From Streptococcus mitis (GTDB lineage Bacteria > Bacillota > Bacilli > Lactobacillales > Streptococcaceae), in contig NZ_WIJP01000029.1 of assembly GCF_009496155.1 (NCBI RefSeq), forward strand, positions 1-6,705: a stretch of DNA of 6,705 bases, read 5' to 3'. A model generated the notes under the pieces. That model saw nothing but the letters and a program-made list of their open reading frames with translations. It did not search any database and had not been told where the DNA came from. This document shows positions 6,001 through 6,705 of this stretch, in pieces (positions within the stretch are counted from its first letter, which is position 1; each line of letters begins with the position of its first letter). A program made the position numbers and the translations under genes.

Positions 6001-6705
6001 TTTCAAAACGGTCAAACACAGGGGGTAGGAGTGTTCGCTCTGCATCATCAATAGGTAATTTCGTCATATCAGCAGTCAAATTACCAGATGCATCAGTTAT
6101 TGTACTCCAATATGGAGCAGATACAATGGTATCTGGCATATTTACCTGATCAGGTACCTGAATCCACTTACGGATATTCGTAAATCCACGGTTAGCTTTC
6201 GGGTTTTCAATTACTGTCCAAATGATAGATGTAATCTTACCATTTGCATCGTAAACAGGTTTTGTTGTAACCGCAATATGGTCATTCAAATGATTTGTAG
6301 ATGATGAATTTTCACCAGATACATATGTTTTAAGAACTTGACCATTTGGACCAGTTACTTGATCAGAACCAACCTTACGTTGACCAACCTGCGTATTACG
6401 TCCACGGAATTGTGATCCACGTTCCATCTGTCTACCATTTAGCACACTACGTTTGCCGTTATGGGCGCGGAGCACAGCATTGGCGATTGAAGCTTCTGCA
6501 GCTTTTGCTTGCTTGATAACGGCTGTAAGGTCAGCGTTTGGATTTTTCAATGCTTCTTCGATAGCTGTTACAGCAGCGTTAACTTTAGTAACTGCTGAAT
6601 CCATGTTAGGTAAACCGATAGACTTGGCTAGGTATTCACCCATAGAAGCTGAGATTTTAGAAAGACGTTTGCGGTCTTCTTCAGCTTTCTTGTTCGCTTC
6701 AGCCG
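1..6705 (-). CDS. Serine-rich repeat cell-wall surface adhesin, internal fragment (both ends outside the window)
   Basis: One minus-strand frame stays open across the window: codons 6703..6701 to 4..2, 2,234 residues, no stop and no usable native start. Frame continuity was checked at landmarks from the N-terminal helix to the repeat. The C-terminal 367 residues are nearly pure Ser/Ala/Thr/Gln (QSASTSAS repeats), the signature of glycosylated SRR adhesins such as PsrP, GspB, Hsa and SraP. Upstream lie an unassigned region, a Rib-like stretch, Ig-like and cadherin-like modules, and three long tandem units. I read no cysteine codon in frame, as is usual for Gram-positive wall proteins. Known family members are glycosylated in the cytoplasm, exported by SecA2/SecY2 and anchored by sortase; the signal peptide and LPXTG motif that would confirm this lie outside the window. 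The ligand is unknown and no gene symbol is justified. A YSIRK-type LPXTG protein using the general Sec route is the main alternative. Confidence 0.93.
2..1102 (-). repeat. Serine-rich repeat stalk, QSASTSAS (residues 1868-2234, continues past the edge)
   Basis: It begins [18 protein letters not shown] and then runs as about 45 copies of an 8-residue, 24-bp unit, QSASTSAS, to the window edge. Serine is close to every second residue. The Q slot is the main variable position: Lys codons sit at 686-688, 782-784, 878-880 and 926-928, and Glu codons at 14-16, 62-64 and 110-112. All other residues are Ser, Ala or Thr. Serines use TCA, TCG, TCT, AGC and AGT in a fixed mosaic that gives 48-bp and 96-bp higher-order periods. 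In characterised SRR proteins this region carries O-linked GlcNAc-based glycans added by GtfA/GtfB and serves as an extended stalk to the wall. The repeat clearly continues beyond position 1. Confidence 0.95.
120..328 (-). repeat. Exact 96-bp tandem duplication inside the serine-rich stalk
   Basis: Bases 120-232 are identical to 216-328, a 113-bp exact match at 96-bp offset. Each 96-bp unit holds two 48-bp subunits that differ at one synonymous site (TCG versus TCA serine, seen as gtcgatgc versus gttgatgc on the plus strand). The match ends at a difference at 119 versus 215 on one side and at 233 versus 329 on the other. Identity across synonymous positions, in a region where other units differ, indicates a recent duplication by unequal recombination or slippage. 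Confidence 0.9.
1103..2104 (-). repeat. Long tandem unit, copy 3, divergent (residues 1534-1867, 334 aa)
   Basis: It keeps the a-b-c layout but with weak identity to copies 1 and 2. It opens [19 protein letters not shown], with [12 protein letters not shown] and VTFTPNDLI in part a. Part b has [32 protein letters not shown] (first residue 1684), [19 protein letters not shown] and [14 protein letters not shown]. Part c has [21 protein letters not shown] and [19 protein letters not shown]. The TATDNSG and YAGDE-type motifs are conserved although their surroundings are not. It abuts the serine-rich stalk directly through VSDSDAS, with no linker. It is the oldest-looking copy, or the one under least homogenisation. 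Confidence 0.75.
2105..3067 (-). repeat. Long tandem unit, copy 2 (residues 1213-1533, 321 aa)
   Basis: This copy has the same length and a-b-c order as copy 1. It opens [13 protein letters not shown], has [15 protein letters not shown] and TVTPTDLSL in part a, a second [21 protein letters not shown] whose first residue is 1348, [17 protein letters not shown] and [14 protein letters not shown] in part b, and [18 protein letters not shown] with [12 protein letters not shown] in part c. It is much closer to copy 1 than to copy 3. A 96-bp stretch of part b is almost identical to copy 1 in DNA, whereas parts a and c have diverged at many positions. Confidence 0.8.
2604..2699 (-). repeat. 96-bp near-identical block, copy B (in long unit 2)
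   Basis: This is the partner of 3558-3653. The 954-bp offset is nine bases shorter than the 963-bp unit length, so small in-frame length differences lie between the block and the unit ends; one is just downstream, where copy 1 has a longer SNANVLD loop. It encodes the same part-b core with a single residue change (Gln for Glu before HTFYAGDE). Confidence 0.85.
3068..4030 (-). repeat. Long tandem unit, copy 1 (residues 892-1212, 321 aa)
   Basis: This is the first of three composite units. Part a (about 892-996) is an Ig-like module that opens [13 protein letters not shown] and includes [13 protein letters not shown] and VTVTPTELG, ending near SITRETEKP. Part b (about 997-1149) is a second beta module with [12 protein letters not shown], then [21 protein letters not shown] (its first residue is 1030), [15 protein letters not shown] and [14 protein letters not shown], ending [16 protein letters not shown]. 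Part c (about 1150-1212) is a short helix-plus-beta piece: [18 protein letters not shown] followed by [20 protein letters not shown]. The a-b-c order is kept in all three copies. It probably forms a rod segment below the head. Confidence 0.8.
3558..3653 (-). repeat. 96-bp near-identical block, copy A (in long unit 1)
   Basis: This stretch matches 2604-2699 at 954-bp offset with two differences over 96 bp (3572 versus 2618, and 3625 versus 2671). It encodes the part-b core around [20 protein letters not shown]. The DNA on either side is clearly more diverged, so the block is more conserved than the unit that contains it, including at synonymous sites. Confidence 0.85.
4031..4360 (-). other. 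Cadherin-like / putative Ig module 2 (residues 782-891)
   Basis: It begins [21 protein letters not shown] and continues [39 protein letters not shown] and [18 protein letters not shown]. It aligns by eye with module 1: both have PVIT near the start, [SA]SD..TGNSG[MI]K in the middle and a closing G-T-x-x-K-x-G-x-Y ... ATDxxGNxT strand pair. The conserved TGNSG loop is the best signature shared by the pair. In SraP, paired cadherin-like modules form a rod next to the head; a similar role is likely here. Confidence 0.65.
4361..4639 (-). other. Ig-like beta module between the two cadherin-like modules (residues 689-781)
   Basis: It starts [21 protein letters not shown] and includes [28 protein letters not shown] and [17 protein letters not shown] matches the opening of the long tandem units, and the VTVxVG-like strand and SES-[SA]-x-P-V ending also have counterparts there. 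At about 93 residues it is the size of a single Ig-like bead. It separates two homologous cadherin-like modules, so this part of the stalk alternates two module types. Confidence 0.55.
4640..4984 (-). other. Cadherin-like / putative Ig module 1 (residues 574-688)
   Basis: It begins [22 protein letters not shown] and continues with [47 protein letters not shown] and AVTVAV. The sequence L-x-G-T-P-x-x-x-G-x-Y followed by V-x-A-T-D-x-x-G-N is characteristic of the He_PIG/cadherin-like folds found, for example, as the CDHL modules of staphylococcal SraP. The Asp/Asn in SASD and ATD could bind calcium, as in other cadherin-like modules, but this is inferred. It is clearly related to the module at residues 782-891. 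Confidence 0.65.
4985..5281 (-). other. Ig-like beta module (residues 475-573)
   Basis: The module starts [11 protein letters not shown] and runs through [30 protein letters not shown] and [14 protein letters not shown]. Alternating hydrophobic residues and Gly/Asn turns fit a bacterial Ig-like beta-sandwich of about 95-100 residues, of the sort that carries a V-x-L-Y-x-N-G strand in many Gram-positive wall proteins. Its opening P-x-I-T-N-x-L recurs at the start of each long tandem unit (PKVTNDL, PTVTNDL, PVIENL), which suggests that all of these belong to one module family. It probably serves as a spacer between the head and the cadherin-like modules. Confidence 0.55.
5282..5566 (-). other. 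Rib-like stretch with variant beta lead-in (residues 380-474)
   Basis: The first part opens with [19 protein letters not shown], whose P-Y-I-T-N start resembles the start of the later Ig-like modules. From about residue 420 the pattern matches Rib/alpha-like domains: [14 protein letters not shown], then [19 protein letters not shown] and a closing [11 protein letters not shown]. Rib domains typically have a P-x-G-[ST]-x-[IVF]-x-W strand, a TPG turn and a V-x-[YF]-P-D-G-[ST] strand, all of which can be seen. In characterised Gram-positive proteins such domains are rigid stalk elements. There is only one copy here, unlike the long arrays of Rib or alpha-C. The assignment is by eye and its boundaries are approximate. 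Confidence 0.55.
5567..6361 (-). other. Unassigned N-terminal region, candidate ligand-binding head (residues 115-379)
   Basis: About 265 non-repetitive residues that I do not recognise as a named domain. Features seen: [17 protein letters not shown] and [14 protein letters not shown] near the start, which look like beta-strands of a sandwich; [15 protein letters not shown]; a charged stretch [19 protein letters not shown]; an aromatic segment [14 protein letters not shown]; then [20 protein letters not shown] and [12 protein letters not shown]. It has several Trp and many Tyr/Phe, unlike the later modules, and it does not recur in the window. In SRR adhesins the single-copy region away from the stalk is usually the binding region, and its fold varies widely between proteins (Siglec-like plus Unique in GspB/Hsa, lectin in SraP, keratin-binding BR in PsrP). 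None of those is obvious here. Confidence 0.55.
6362..6457 (-). other. Basic Arg/Gly/Gln-rich linker (residues 83-114)
   Basis: These 32 residues follow the helical segment and contain [18 protein letters not shown] and VGQRK. Arg, Lys, Gly, Gln and Asn dominate, there is almost no acidic residue and no hydrophobic core, so it reads as an exposed flexible hinge between the helices and the unassigned region. Its strong positive charge could contact wall teichoic acid or a negatively charged ligand, but that is speculation. Confidence 0.5.
6458..6703 (-). other. N-terminal charged alpha-helical segment (residues 1-82)
   Basis: This segment is rich in Ala, Lys, Glu and Arg. It opens with [16 protein letters not shown] and continues through stretches such as [15 protein letters not shown] and [17 protein letters not shown]. 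The spacing of hydrophobic residues suggests two or three amphipathic helices, with possible breaks at GLPN and NPNAD. Helical leaders of this type follow the signal peptide in several streptococcal wall proteins and act as spacers or minor binding surfaces. It is cut by the window edge, so its full length and the start codon cannot be seen. It is not serine-rich, so any short N-terminal SRR1 block, usual in PsrP/GspB-type proteins, would have to lie further upstream. Confidence 0.7.

Noticed and set aside
2567..6149. Other short plus-strand frames (2567-2824, 3288-3524, 3794-4003, 4586-4873, 4919-5110, 5913-6149)
   Set aside because: All are antisense to the coherent minus-strand protein; several are Cys-rich or Ser/Val-rich without domain character, and they overlap one another in different phases.
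1..6705. Assignment to a named SRR adhesin (PsrP, GspB, Hsa, Fap1, Srr1, SraP)
   Set aside because: The stalk resembles the class, but the unassigned N-terminal region and the long a-b-c units do not match the binding regions of these proteins as I know them, so no symbol is given.

Overview
The whole window is the interior of one very large gene read on the minus strand. The minus frame whose first complete codon is 6703..6701 and last is 4..2 runs through 2,234 codons with no stop, and it continues past both edges. Residue numbers below are window residues, with residue 1 at 6703..6701. I see no intergenic DNA, RNA gene, mobile element, CRISPR array, promoter or terminator. All open frames on the plus strand are antisense shadows of this gene.

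The product looks like a modular, cysteine-free, cell-wall-type surface adhesin of the serine-rich repeat (SRR) class. Going N to C (right to left in window coordinates) it has: a charged Ala/Lys/Glu-rich helical segment (about 6458-6703); a basic linker (6362-6457); a roughly 265-residue mixed region I cannot assign, the best candidate for a ligand-binding head (5567-6361); a Rib-like stretch (5282-5566); an Ig-like module (4985-5281); two cadherin-like/putative-Ig modules (4640-4984 and 4031-4360) separated by another Ig-like module (4361-4639); three tandem composite units of 321, 321 and 334 residues (3068-4030, 2105-3067, 1103-2104); and at least 367 residues of serine-rich repeat built on QSASTSAS (2-1102). 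The signal peptide and start codon lie beyond 6705. The rest of the SRR and the expected LPXTG anchor lie beyond position 1.

Organism: moderately AT-rich coding DNA, this domain mixture and the SASTSAS repeat point to a Firmicute, most likely a Streptococcus of the mitis/oralis type. That is an inference from protein style, not from a marker gene. In characterised SRR adhesins the Ser/Thr repeat is O-glycosylated in the cytoplasm, the protein leaves through the SecA2/SecY2 accessory Sec system, and sortase attaches it to peptidoglycan. The repeat then acts as a stalk that lifts the non-repeat region off the cell. None of the partner genes is in this window.

Repeats occur at several scales: 24, 48 and 96 bp in the serine-rich stalk, about 95-residue Ig-like modules, and about 960-bp composite units. 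One 113-bp exact match at 96-bp offset and one 96-bp block with two mismatches at 954-bp offset suggest recent duplication or gene conversion inside the gene.
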